Shown: in pieces, positions 34,692-42,967 of the stretch
How the letters are laid out: the number at the start of each line of letters is the position of its first letter
Position numbering within the stretch: position 1 is the first letter of the stretch
DNA from: Akkermansiaceae bacterium
GTDB taxonomy: Bacteria; Verrucomicrobiota; Verrucomicrobiia; Verrucomicrobiales; Akkermansiaceae
Assembly (NCBI GenBank): GCA_013041925.1
Contig: JABDRB010000009.1
Coordinates: 62,001-126,000, forward strand
DNA: 64,000 bases
Direction of reading: 5' to 3'
Notes under the pieces: generated by a model
The model's database searches: none
What the model saw: only the letters and a program-made list of their open reading frames with translations
Told to the model about the DNA's origin: nothing
Program-made: the position numbers and the translations under genes

Positions 34692-35783
34692 ATGGATGCA
34701 ATACGTGTAGAATCGCTCGTTAAGGAATACGGTAAAGTCCGTGCGTTGGATCGTGCCAGTGTCTCGATTGCACAGGGTGAACTGTTCTTTTTATTGGGGG
34801 CGAGTGGGTGTGGGAAGACGACCTTATTGCGTTGTATCGCAGGTCTTGAAACGCCGATGTCTGGTCGGGTCTTTTATGAGGGCAAGGATGTGACTCAACT
34901 GCCGACACATAAGCGTGAGGCCGCGATGGTTTTTCAAAGTTATGCACTGTGGCCCCACATGAATGTGGCGCAGAATATTGCCTTTGGTCTGGAGGAAAGA
35001 AAGGTGGAGAAAGACGAGATTGCATCCCGTGTCGAGGAGGCGTTGGAGAGGGTGTATCTTGAAGGGTATGGGGACCGGAGGATTGATCAGATGTCTGGGG
35101 GGCAACAACAGCGGGTGGCACTTGCCAGGGCGTTGGTGGTGAAACCCAAGTGCCTTTTGTTGGACGAGCCATTATCGAATCTGGATGCTAAGCTCCGACT
35201 TGAGATGCGCAGTGAAATCCGTCGAATTGTCAAAGAGAACGATCTGACGGGTGTCTACGTGACCCATGATCAGGAGGAGGCATTATCGATGGCCGACCGG
35301 TTGGCGGTGCTGGATGCGGGTAAAATCATCCAGACGGGGACACCTCAGGAGATTTATCGAAGTCCTCGCAGCGCTTATGTAGCTGGGTTTATGGGGGAAA
35401 CGAATTTGATTGAAGCGACCGTGGATAGTATGGTCTGGGATGGTGACGAGTTAGACGTGCGGGTATCATCGCTGGTGGGACAATTCCACGGGCAAGTGAC
35501 ACAGCGGAATTGGCGGCCTCAGGAGGGGACCAAGGTGCTGGTATCGATACGTCCTGAATCGCTTATTGTCGATCATTCAGGTATTCCCATCAACCGTGTG
35601 ACGGGTCAGGTGGCGAGTAAGATGTACTTGGGGAGGAATGTGCGGTATCAGATCAAGGATGCTGGTGGATACCTGTGGAATATGATGGAAACCAACCCGC
35701 ATGTGATGCGCAACGAGGGCGACCCTGTGGTGTTAACCGCGGACCCGTCCGATGTGATGGTGATGAAGGTAGAGGAGCATTGA
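34692..35783 (+). CDS. ABC importer ATP-binding subunit (ferric/phosphonate type)
   Basis: A 363-residue MalK/FbpC-like ATPase. Walker A GASGCGKTT (about residues 36-44), Q-loop VFQSYALWPH, signature MSGGQQQRVALARAL, Walker B CLLLDEPLSNLD and the H-loop VTHDQEEAL are all intact. A C-terminal TOBE-type regulatory domain begins near residue 240. The ATG at 34692 is preferred because the ATG at 34680 sits on its own GAGG. Its stop overlaps the next ATG by 1 nt (TGATG), so all three importer genes are translationally linked. Confidence 0.9.
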   Translation: MDAIRVESLVKEYGKVRALDRASVSIAQGELFFLLGASGCGKTTLLRCIAGLETPMSGRVFYEGKDVTQLPTHKREAAMVFQSYALWPHMNVAQNIAFGLEERKVEKDEIASRVEEALERVYLEGYGDRRIDQMSGGQQQRVALARALVVKPKCLLLDEPLSNLDAKLRLEMRSEIRRIVKENDLTGVYVTHDQEEALSMADRLAVLDAGKIIQTGTPQEIYRSPRSAYVAGFMGETNLIEATVDSMVWDGDELDVRVSSLVGQFHGQVTQRNWRPQEGTKVLVSIRPESLIVDHSGIPINRVTGQVASKMYLGRNVRYQIKDAGGYLWNMMETNPHVMRNEGDPVVLTADPSDVMVMKVEEH

Positions 35784-37300
35784 TGATGACGGCGATGAAG
35801 TGGGGGAATCGTAAAGGCTGGGTCGCGCTTGCATTTGTTGGATGTGTTGCGGTGCCATTGATCATGGGGAAGAAGCAAGGTGGCAGCGGCATCACACATG
35901 AAAATGCGGACCGGAGGATCAGTATCATCACACCTCACAACGAGACGATCCGTCGTGAGTTTGGTGAGGCATTTCAAGCATGGTGGAAAGATCAATCGGG
36001 TGAATCCGTGTATGTGAATTGGTTGACACCTGGGGGGACGTCTGAGATCAGAAAAATCATCGATAGCCAATACGCAGCTGCTGAGAACGTAGGTGACAAC
36101 GGTATTGGGATTGATCTGATGTTTGGCGGCGGCGATTATGATTTTAGGCGGCAGGCTGACATGGGGCACTTGGTGGAGCTGGACGTATTTCAAACGCACG
36201 CCGACTGGTTTCAGGCCTCGGTGATACCCGCAGAATTTACAGGGGAAACGTATTACGATCAAGACCGTAGGTGGGTGGGTGTTTGTTTATCGCGTTTTGG
36301 AATTTGTTATAATGTGGACGTGTTGAAACGTCTGGGGCTTGATCCTCCGACCAAGTGGGCGGATCTGGGTGACCCGCGATACTTTGGCACGATTGCGCTG
36401 GCGGACCCGTCGAAGAGTGGATCCGTAGCACGCGCTTTCGAAATGCTGATTCAGCAGCAGATGCATGAATCGATCGCATCCATCAGACGTAGACCAGGGG
36501 AGACACATGAACAACTTGATATGCGGGGGCGGAGCGCAGGCTGGGACAATGGGATTAACTTGATCCAGCGCATTGCGGCCAATGCCCGCTACTTTACCGA
36601 TAGCGCGACAAAGATTCCGCACGATGTGGCTCAGGGGAATGCCGCCGCTGGGATGTGTGTGGATTTTTACGGTCGAGCCTACGAGGAGAAGTTGAAAAAG
36701 AAAGATGGCAGCACGAGGTTGCGCTGGATATCCCCGCAAGGAGGAACCTCGATGAGTGTGGACCCGGTCGCGGTGATGCGGGGCGCGCCTAATCCCGAGA
36801 TCGCTCAGCGCTTTGTTGAGTTTCTCCTTACCGAGGACGGCCAGAGGCTTTGGAATGCAAAACCAGGAACACCGGGGGGAACAAAATTCCGTGCACTCCG
36901 GCGAATGCCTGTGCGAAGAGATGTGTATACGGAGGAGAACATGCAGAATTTTTCGGACCCGATAAATCCTTACGAGGAAACGGGAGGATTTGTTTATCGG
37001 CGTGAGTTAACAGGGGAAGGTTTCAAGTCGATTCAATGCATCATCCGGGTGATGTGCCTTGATTTGCATGATGAAATGAAAGTTGCGTGGGAAAAGCTCT
37101 TTGATGCGGGGATGCCTGAGCGCGCGACCAAGGTGTTTTCGGATACGACCTTGGTCTCTTATCAAAATGCCATGGGGGATATACGGAGGAAACTTCGCGA
37201 TGGGAGTAAGCTTGAGGCAGCCCATATGGAGGTGTTTTTGGAAAGGTATTTCAGGAAAAATTACAAGCTGGCGGGCAAGCTGGCTAAGGAAGGGAAATAA
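35783..37300 (+). CDS. ABC importer periplasmic solute-binding protein
   Basis: A 505-residue binding protein of the ferric-ion/2-aminoethylphosphonate family. A hydrophobic N-terminal segment (about 12-28) acts as signal or membrane anchor. The family fold starts at RISIITPHNETIRREF and has GGTSEIRKIID, VCLSRFGICYNVDVL and GNAAAGMCVDFYGRAY. It is about 150 residues longer than FbpA-like proteins; the additional C-terminal domain (about 385-505) follows GQRLWNAKPGTPGG. The ATG overlaps the ATPase stop by 1 nt and follows an AGAGGAG Shine-Dalgarno sequence. The ligand cannot be read from sequence. Confidence 0.85.
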   Translation: MMTAMKWGNRKGWVALAFVGCVAVPLIMGKKQGGSGITHENADRRISIITPHNETIRREFGEAFQAWWKDQSGESVYVNWLTPGGTSEIRKIIDSQYAAAENVGDNGIGIDLMFGGGDYDFRRQADMGHLVELDVFQTHADWFQASVIPAEFTGETYYDQDRRWVGVCLSRFGICYNVDVLKRLGLDPPTKWADLGDPRYFGTIALADPSKSGSVARAFEMLIQQQMHESIASIRRRPGETHEQLDMRGRSAGWDNGINLIQRIAANARYFTDSATKIPHDVAQGNAAAGMCVDFYGRAYEEKLKKKDGSTRLRWISPQGGTSMSVDPVAVMRGAPNPEIAQRFVEFLLTEDGQRLWNAKPGTPGGTKFRALRRMPVRRDVYTEENMQNFSDPINPYEETGGFVYRRELTGEGFKSIQCIIRVMCLDLHDEMKVAWEKLFDAGMPERATKVFSDTTLVSYQNAMGDIRRKLRDGSKLEAAHMEVFLERYFRKNYKLAGKLAKEGK

Positions 37301-37302
37301 TC

Positions 37303-39003
37303 ATGATGAGCAAATCCTCTGCCTACTCAATCACCACGGTTGTGGTTCTGATCTTTGGGGTGTTTTTTGTGTATCCTGTGGCGATGACATTGGCGGTCGC
37401 GTTTCAAAACGAGGCGGGTGATTTTACCTTAGCCTACCTGTTGGCGGTGTTTAAAAACCCGCTTTATGTGGAGGGTTTGTGGAACTCGTTGATGATGGGG
37501 GTGTGTAGCACTGCCGCATCCTTGTTGATTGCGTTTCCGCTCGCGCTGGCATCACGGCGTTGGCTTTTTCCCGGGAAAAAAATCCTGATATTACTCATTC
37601 TTGCTCCGTTGATGTTGCCTCCGTTTGTCGGTGCCGTGGGGGTGCAGCAAATCTTGGGTGTCAGCGGGTCGTTGAACTCCCTGATGATCAATGTGGGGAT
37701 GATGAACGCGTCCGAGCCGGTCGATTGGCTAGGCGAGAGTCGGTTTGGGGGTGTGATCCTCATGAATGCGTTACACCTGTACCCGATCCTCTACATCAAT
37801 ATTGCGGCAACGCTTGCACATCTGGATCCTGCGATGGAGGAGGCAGCACAGAACCTCGGATGCTCGCCGTGGCGCAGGTTTCAGAAAATCACGCTTCCCC
37901 TATGTATGCCCGGCGTTTTTGCGGGTTCGGCGATTGTGTTTATTTGGTCGTTTACCGAGCTGGGTGTGCCCCTTGTTTTTGATTACACACGGGTGGCCTC
38001 GGTGCAGGTTTACGATGGTATCAAGGATCTCAACCAGAACCCGATGCCTTATGCGCTGGTAGCGATGATGCTGGTGATTTCCGCTACCGTCTTTGCGGTA
38101 TCCAAGGTGGTGTTAGGTCGGACGGGTTTAGGGACAGCGCCGCGCCCCCAAACGCACTCAGGCGAAGTGGCGCTCTCAGGGTGGCGAGGTTGGCTTGTCT
38201 CGGCTGGCTTCATCTCAGTCTTTTTGATCGCCAGTGTCCCTCATCTGGGTGTGGTGTTGCTTTCTGTGACCGGTGACTGGTATGGAAGCATCCTTCCGGA
38301 GTCGATGACGATGGCGCACTACAACGAGGCACTTGGGCATCCGCTGGTGGTACCATCGATTAAAAACAGCCTGATTTACGCGTCGGGGTCGACGTTGATC
38401 GATCTGATCCTTGGGGCGGCGATCGCTTGGGTCGTGGTGAGGAGTCGCATTCGTGGGCGGGTGTTTTTGGATGCGGTGATGATGCTTCCTCTAGCAGTTC
38501 CTGGGCTGGTTCTTGCTTTTGGATACATGGCGATTACTCAGAAGGGAGAACCGCTGCACGGGTTGGTGGGTGATACCTATAACCCGCTCTACCTGCTTAT
38601 CGCGGCCTATGCCGTGCGGCGTCTTCCTTACGTTGTCCGTGCTGCCGTGGCAGGTCTTCAACAAAGTAACCTCACCTTGGAGGAAGCGGCACGCTCACTG
38701 GGAGCAACCCCGCTGCGCGCGCTGAGACGTGTCGCCGTGCCACTGATCGGCGGTCATTTAGTGGCGGGTGGTATTCTCGCCTTTGCCTTTGCCGTGCTGG
38801 AGGTATCAGACAGTCTCATCCTTGCTCAGCAAGCGGAACATTATCCGATCACCAAGGCAATTTACACGCTGCTCAGCACCTTGGGCAATGGTCACGAACT
38901 CGCATCCGCGTTGGGTGTCTGGGCGATGGTTTTCCTCGGAATATCCATCACGGGGGCCGTTGTTATTGTCGGGAAAAAGGGGGCGGGCATTTTTAGAATC
39001 TAG
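37303..39003 (+). CDS. ABC importer two-domain permease (FbpB-like)
   Basis: A 566-residue fused inner-membrane permease with about 12 transmembrane helices in two homologous halves. Each half has an EAA loop that contacts the ATPase: EEAAQNLGCSPWRRF near residue 185 and LEEAARSLGATPLRAL near 460. The duplicated layout is typical of ferric-iron and phosphonate importers. It begins 2 nt after the binding-protein stop, completing the ATPase-SBP-permease operon. Confidence 0.92.
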   Translation: MMSKSSAYSITTVVVLIFGVFFVYPVAMTLAVAFQNEAGDFTLAYLLAVFKNPLYVEGLWNSLMMGVCSTAASLLIAFPLALASRRWLFPGKKILILLILAPLMLPPFVGAVGVQQILGVSGSLNSLMINVGMMNASEPVDWLGESRFGGVILMNALHLYPILYINIAATLAHLDPAMEEAAQNLGCSPWRRFQKITLPLCMPGVFAGSAIVFIWSFTELGVPLVFDYTRVASVQVYDGIKDLNQNPMPYALVAMMLVISATVFAVSKVVLGRTGLGTAPRPQTHSGEVALSGWRGWLVSAGFISVFLIASVPHLGVVLLSVTGDWYGSILPESMTMAHYNEALGHPLVVPSIKNSLIYASGSTLIDLILGAAIAWVVVRSRIRGRVFLDAVMMLPLAVPGLVLAFGYMAITQKGEPLHGLVGDTYNPLYLLIAAYAVRRLPYVVRAAVAGLQQSNLTLEEAARSLGATPLRALRRVAVPLIGGHLVAGGILAFAFAVLEVSDSLILAQQAEHYPITKAIYTLLSTLGNGHELASALGVWAMVFLGISITGAVVIVGKKGAGIFRI

Positions 39004-39040
39004 TGTCTGAGTCGTGTGTGTGGACGACCAACATTTAGAC

Positions 39041-39068
39041 TTGAGACGGTAGCCGGGTGCTTTATAGC
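39041..39068 (+). promoter_or_regulatory. Candidate promoter for eda
   Basis: TTGAGA (39041-39046), a 16-nt spacer and TATAGC (39063-39068), then 6 nt to the ATG at 39075. Confidence 0.5.
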
Positions 39069-39074
39069 TAGGCC

Positions 39075-39731
39075 ATGTTCAATTTAGATACTGAAAAATG
39101 TGGTGTAGGTTTAGTGGACAAAATGAGTGTGCATCAATTGGTGCCGGTGATTGTGATGGACCGGGCGGAGGATGGGAAGCCGCTGGCGGAAGCGCTCATT
39201 GAGGGTGGCTTACCTGTGGCTGAGGTCACGATGAGGACGTCTGCGGCACTGGGGGCGATGAAACAGATCGGTGCATACAGTGACATTCTTTTGGGTGCGG
39301 GCACCGTGTTAACAGCGGATCAGGTCGATATGGCGGTCGATAGTGGTGCTTCCTATATTATCTCTCCGGGGATGCATGAGGAAGTGGTCGAACGATGCCT
39401 CGACCTCGGTGTGTTAGTTATTCCGGGTGTGATCACACCCTCGGACATTGCCAAGGCGATGAGCTACGGACTCGACCTTGTGAAGTTTTTCCCTGCCGAG
39501 TCATTTGGCGGAGCCAAAACCTTGAAGGCCATGGCCGCGCCTTATGGGGAGATGCGCTTTGTGCCGACGGGAGGCATCAACGCAGGGAACGTCATGGACT
39601 ACCTGACGTTGCCTAGTGTGGCGGCGTGCGGCGGATCCTGGATGGTGGAGCGGGGGTTGATTCAAGAGGGAAACTTCACTGAGATTGTCTCCCGCGTCCG
39701 TGGCGCTGTCGACTTAGTGAAAAAACCTTAA
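39075..39731 (+). CDS. eda: KDPG/KHG aldolase
   Basis: A 218-residue class I aldolase cleaving 2-keto-3-deoxy-6-phosphogluconate (and 4-hydroxy-2-oxoglutarate) to pyruvate and an aldehyde. The catalytic Glu lies in VAEVTMRTSAAL, GAGTVLTADQVD is conserved, and the Schiff-base Lys lies in DLVKFFPAES. The phosphate site is VPTGGINAGN. The edd gene is not adjacent, so it may serve Entner-Doudoroff, hexuronate or other keto-deoxy sugar routes fed by the local sugar genes. It ends 20 nt from the convergent NusG paralogue. Confidence 0.93.
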   Translation: MFNLDTEKCGVGLVDKMSVHQLVPVIVMDRAEDGKPLAEALIEGGLPVAEVTMRTSAALGAMKQIGAYSDILLGAGTVLTADQVDMAVDSGASYIISPGMHEEVVERCLDLGVLVIPGVITPSDIAKAMSYGLDLVKFFPAESFGGAKTLKAMAAPYGEMRFVPTGGINAGNVMDYLTLPSVAACGGSWMVERGLIQEGNFTEIVSRVRGAVDLVKKP

Positions 39732-39751
39732 CGGTTTCAAGCGGGGGGATC

Positions 39752-40339
39752 CTACTCGGGGAGGGGTTTATTCGGTAGCAAAAGCGAAAAGAGATCAGCC
39801 TCCACCACCTGAGTATCGCCGAGGAACTCGACGAGCAGTTTGATGCGATCCGTCGCGGGGAGAACCTCGATGACTGCCCCCTGCATCCCTTGCATCGCGC
39901 CGTGGGCAAACTCGACCTCGTCACCCTCCTTCACCGTCGGCACGAGGGTAAGCACTTCTTCTTCCTCTCCGCCCTGCTCGACCATCTGCTGACAAAGATC
40001 GGCAATGAACGAGGGGGGGATTTCTGGGACGTAATGGCCAAATTGAAGCAGCTTCATCACCCCCTGGGTATGGATGACGGCGCGTTCATGGGCTTGGCGT
40101 GAGAAAAAGGCAAAGATGTAGCCGGGGAACATAGCCTCGACCCACCAGACTTTCCCGCGGCGTGTCGCTTTACGGTAGCGTAGTCGCGGGCAGAACGACT
40201 GCACGCCATCGAGCTGGGCCAGACTTTTGGCGGCGAGGTGCTCGCGCTTGGTCTGGGTGCGCACGCAATACCAAGCCGGATCGTCCTCGGTTGAGGTCTC
40301 GGCTACGTCATTGTCTGCGGATTGAGGGTTCTGGATCAT
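39752..40339 (-). CDS. NusG/RfaH-type specialised transcription elongation factor
   Basis: A 195-residue NusG paralogue. The NGN domain (about 20-120) starts WYCVRTQTKREHLAAKSL and includes MFPGYIFAFF. A KOW-type domain (about 135-190) starts VKEGDEVEFAHGAMQGMQGAV. Paralogues of this kind bind RNA polymerase and help transcribe selected long operons, often for surface polysaccharides. It follows the GbsR-type regulator by 6 nt and is co-transcribed with it. A core nusG next to secE/rplK is expected elsewhere. Confidence 0.85.
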   Translation of the reverse strand: MIQNPQSADNDVAETSTEDDPAWYCVRTQTKREHLAAKSLAQLDGVQSFCPRLRYRKATRRGKVWWVEAMFPGYIFAFFSRQAHERAVIHTQGVMKLLQFGHYVPEIPPSFIADLCQQMVEQGGEEEEVLTLVPTVKEGDEVEFAHGAMQGMQGAVIEVLPATDRIKLLVEFLGDTQVVEADLFSLLLPNKPLPE

Positions 40340-40345
40340 ACTGAT

Positions 40346-40834
40346 TTATTCGCCGAGAAATTTTTGCAACAAGGGGAGGACGAGGTTGGCTTTGCCTGAC
40401 CATCGATCGAGGCGTTGAATTCGTTCATCATAAAACTCCCTGAGCTCAGGGTCATTAATGGTTGAGAGCTCGCATTCGAGCTCCTTGAGCTTTTTCTGGC
40501 CACTCTGAAGGTGGGGACGGATTTCCTCGCGGATGAACCCACCCACCAGTTTTTTGAGTTCGACGTCTGCCTCAAAATACGTTTTTCGGTCGTTATCGTA
40601 GTTTACCTCACGCACGGCACCGAGTGTTCTGAGCATTTTTAACCCTTGGCTGGCAGAGCCTTTGCTGATGCTTAGTCGATCGACCAGATCCAGCATCATC
40701 AGCGGCTCCGGGGAGGCGTAGAGCACCCCAAAAATTTCGCCAACGGATTTGGGCATACCGAGTAGGCGGACGCCGTCCCTAAAAAAGGAGATAAGGCGTT
40801 CGTCGATGGCTGCTGTGCCTTCCTTCGTGTTCAT
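40346..40834 (-). CDS. GbsR/MarR-family transcriptional regulator
   Basis: A 162-residue winged-helix regulator of the GbsR branch: GVRLLGMPKSVGEIFGVLYASPEPL and RLSISKGSASQGLKMLRTLG form the DNA-binding region, followed by a long C-terminal helix. The ATG at 40834 is preferred over the longer frame from 40906. A TTGAAC-N17-TAAATT promoter ends 7 nt upstream, and the upstream extension would contain an operator-like palindrome. It heads a two-gene operon with the NusG paralogue and probably represses its own promoter. Confidence 0.85.
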   Translation of the reverse strand: MNTKEGTAAIDERLISFFRDGVRLLGMPKSVGEIFGVLYASPEPLMMLDLVDRLSISKGSASQGLKMLRTLGAVREVNYDNDRKTYFEADVELKKLVGGFIREEIRPHLQSGQKKLKELECELSTINDPELREFYDERIQRLDRWSGKANLVLPLLQKFLGE

Positions 40835-40841
40835 GGACGCC

Positions 40842-40870
40842 AATTTAGCACTCAATGCGGGGGTGTTCAA
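40842..40870 (-). promoter_or_regulatory. Promoter for the GbsR-NusG operon
   Basis: On the minus strand TTGAAC (40870-40865), a 17-nt spacer, TAAATT (40847-40842), then 7 nt to the ATG at 40834. The -35 box is one arm of the palindrome at 40865-40882. Confidence 0.55.
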
Positions 40871-40882
40871 TTTTTTTTGAAC
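40865..40882. promoter_or_regulatory. Palindromic operator candidate at the gbsR-like promoter
   Basis: A perfect inverted repeat GTTCAA-N6-TTGAAC with an all-T centre. One arm coincides with the -35 box of the GbsR-family gene, an arrangement expected for autorepression by a dimeric winged-helix protein. Confidence 0.6.
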
Positions 40883-40955
40883 ATCATCCACTGTCGGTTC
40901 AGGCACGGTGGTGCCGATCAGTCAGCGTGCGGTGGGCTCCAGACCTATCCCAAGT

Positions 40956-41177
40956 TTACTTGACGCGCGCCATCGGAGTGGCGGGGGGGGCGACGTTTTG
41001 TTTCGGTGTGGCGGTCGCGGCGGCGTGATGCCCTTGAGGGTTTGCGCCAGCGTTCCCCATGGCGTGTTTGTTTTCGCCCTGCGTTTGGGCCGGGTCAAGC
41101 TGGTTGGTGTAGGAGGCAGTGAGCCAAGCAGCAAGGAGGACGGAGCTGCAGATGATGGAGGTGCGAATAGAATGCAT
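40956..41177 (-). CDS. Putative small exported protein
   Basis: A 73-residue frame with a plausible signal peptide (MHSIRTSIICSSVLLAAWLTA) and a low-complexity mature part rich in Ala, Pro, Gln and Asn. It resembles no family I recognise. A TATGAT box about 35-40 nt upstream on the same strand could be its promoter. An alternative frame on the same strand gives Pro-rich sequence without a signal. Presence as a real gene is uncertain. Confidence 0.45.
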   Translation of the reverse strand: MHSIRTSIICSSVLLAAWLTASYTNQLDPAQTQGENKHAMGNAGANPQGHHAAATATPKQNVAPPATPMARVK

Positions 41178-41281
41178 ATCAGTGGGGGGTATCGGGGGAG
41201 TGCTGGCGCTCGTCTATCATAAGCCGACATCTTAGGTAAAGCTTTATAAATAATATGCCGCAACGCCGCGTCGTGTTGCCT

Positions 41282-42736
41282 TTATCGAGCGACCACGGCG
41301 GCAGCACTGGTGGTGCCATAGCGGTCGACCGAGCTGACGGCGATGGCTGCGGGTTTCCCGCTTAATGTGAGGGCGGTGGTGGATGCGGGCAGCACCTTGA
41401 CGGTGAACCAGTTTTTCCCGTAGCGCGCTTGGATGGCGTATTTCGAGGCCCCGCGGATCGCGGACCACTGAGCGAGCACACCAGAGCCGGAGTCTGAGGC
41501 GCGCATGGTGGGTGTCGGGGGTTGGGATTTACTGATCCATGGCATGGGGGGGACGAGGGCGGCAGACGTGTAGGTTTTTTTTGCCAGCAGGGATGAGATA
41601 CCACCCCGGTTTTGGCGTAATGATTTGATACTCCAGTGGACGTGGCCTGCGTAGTTGCGCCCTGTGGTGCGGGAGAGGTTCACTTGGTTGAGGATTTCCG
41701 TGGCCGGCCGTCCTGGGTCTTCGCTGCTTTGGATCCGGGCGGTGGCGATACCGGGCCAGACGGGTCGGCGTCCTTGGTCGCGCCACCAGCTCAATAGTCG
41801 GTTATACCCTTGTGGCCCTGAGATTCGCCAGTAGAGCTGGGGTGACATGTAGTCGCACCAGCCGTTTCGCAGCCACTTGCGCGAGTCTGCGGCGAGGTGC
41901 TCGTAGGCATTGATGCTGGCGGTGGTGCCGGACGGGATGCCGGGTTTCCAGATACCGAAGGGGCTGATGCCGACTCGCACCCAGGGTTTGGCTTTTTTCA
42001 CCGAGTTATACATGTCACGGACAAACGTATCGACGTAGCCACGACGTTGAGACGGGTTTTTTCCGTCGGGAAAAATTTGTTTAGGGCGCCCGTGTTGATC
42101 GACGTCCGGGTAGGGGTAGAAGTAATCATCAATATGAATGCCATCGACATCGTAGCGGCGGGTGACATCAAGGATGACGGAAAGTGCGCGCTGGCGGGTG
42201 TAGCTGACCGCCGGGTCCATCCATTGGTAGGTTTTGAATCGGCGCATGAGTGAGGGGTGGGTGCGGCTGATGTGGCTACGGGATGCGGCCATGGATGTAT
42301 TGGGTAATGCGCGGAACGGGTTAAACCAAGCGTGCACCTCGATGCCGCGCGCGTGGGCTTGAGAGATGCAATAGGCCAGCGGGTCATAGCCAGGTGAGCG
42401 GCCCATGCTCCCCGTTAACCACGGGCTCCAGGGTTCGATGCGTGAGCGATAGAGGGCGTCACCATGCGGACGCACTTGGAAAATCATGGCATTGAGCTTG
42501 AGTTGGCTCATTTGGTCGAGCATCGCACGGAGCTCGTTTTTCTGAGCCGTGGCCGAGAGACCTTTGCGGCTTGGCCAATCGATATTATAGACGCTGGCGA
42601 CCCATGCGCCGCGGAATTCGCGGGTGACCATGGGTGGTGTTTCGCGGCTGGGTGAGTAGCTTTTTGACCAGGCAGATGAGGTGCAGACCCATCCGATTAG
42701 GAGGATGGGGAGGAGGAGCCGTGTGCGTTGGATCAT
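41282..42736 (-). CDS. Secreted GHL10/DUF187-type glycoside hydrolase
   Basis: A 484-residue exported protein of the glycosyl-hydrolase-like 10 (YngK, DUF187) family. A signal peptide (MIQRTRLLLPILLIGWVC..., cleavage near 25) precedes the characteristic TREFRGAWVASVYNIDWPS. Later come HAWFNPFRAL, DVDGIHIDDYFYPYPD and VGISPFGIWKPG of the TIM-barrel. A beta-rich C-terminal domain of about 90 residues resembles fibronectin type III. Substrate is uncertain; relatives act on peptidoglycan glycans or plant polymers. The ATG at 42736 fits both the signal peptide and a promoter ending 7 nt upstream; an extension of 39 codons from 42853 is rejected. Confidence 0.87.
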   Translation of the reverse strand: MIQRTRLLLPILLIGWVCTSSAWSKSYSPSRETPPMVTREFRGAWVASVYNIDWPSRKGLSATAQKNELRAMLDQMSQLKLNAMIFQVRPHGDALYRSRIEPWSPWLTGSMGRSPGYDPLAYCISQAHARGIEVHAWFNPFRALPNTSMAASRSHISRTHPSLMRRFKTYQWMDPAVSYTRQRALSVILDVTRRYDVDGIHIDDYFYPYPDVDQHGRPKQIFPDGKNPSQRRGYVDTFVRDMYNSVKKAKPWVRVGISPFGIWKPGIPSGTTASINAYEHLAADSRKWLRNGWCDYMSPQLYWRISGPQGYNRLLSWWRDQGRRPVWPGIATARIQSSEDPGRPATEILNQVNLSRTTGRNYAGHVHWSIKSLRQNRGGISSLLAKKTYTSAALVPPMPWISKSQPPTPTMRASDSGSGVLAQWSAIRGASKYAIQARYGKNWFTVKVLPASTTALTLSGKPAAIAVSSVDRYGTTSAAAVVAR

Positions 42737-42743
42737 TGACGAC

Positions 42744-42772
42744 AATATCCGCGCGGGCATCAGGGTTGGCAA
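42744..42772 (-). promoter_or_regulatory. Candidate promoter for the GHL10 gene
   Basis: On the minus strand TTGCCA (42772-42767), 17-nt spacer, GATATT (42749-42744), and 7 nt to the ATG at 42736. Confidence 0.55.
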
Positions 42773-42932
42773 GGGAATAGCATCGGATCGCTCAGATCCT
42801 TCCGCGCACGGCTCTCGATCCGAGTAGTGAGATGACCGATTCTGCTTTATCATCGGCGTGTCCGAGCTAGGCTGCGTATGGTTTCCTCCGATGGTGGATG
42901 CCTCTCATTGCTTTGATCCTCATCCGCTGTTT

Positions 42933-42961
42933 ATGTCAGGCATGCCGACCCATCATCAAAT
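42933..42961 (+). promoter_or_regulatory. Candidate promoter for the esterase gene at 42968
   Basis: ATGTCA (42933-42938), 17-nt spacer, TCAAAT (42956-42961), and 6 nt to the ATG at 42968. Both boxes match consensus at four of six positions. Confidence 0.4.
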
Positions 42962-42967
42962 TTTACC

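Noticed and set aside
40922-41263. Pro-rich minus-strand frame overlapping the small exported protein
   Set aside because: No signal peptide and low-complexity composition; the shorter 40956-41177 frame is more plausible, though also weak.
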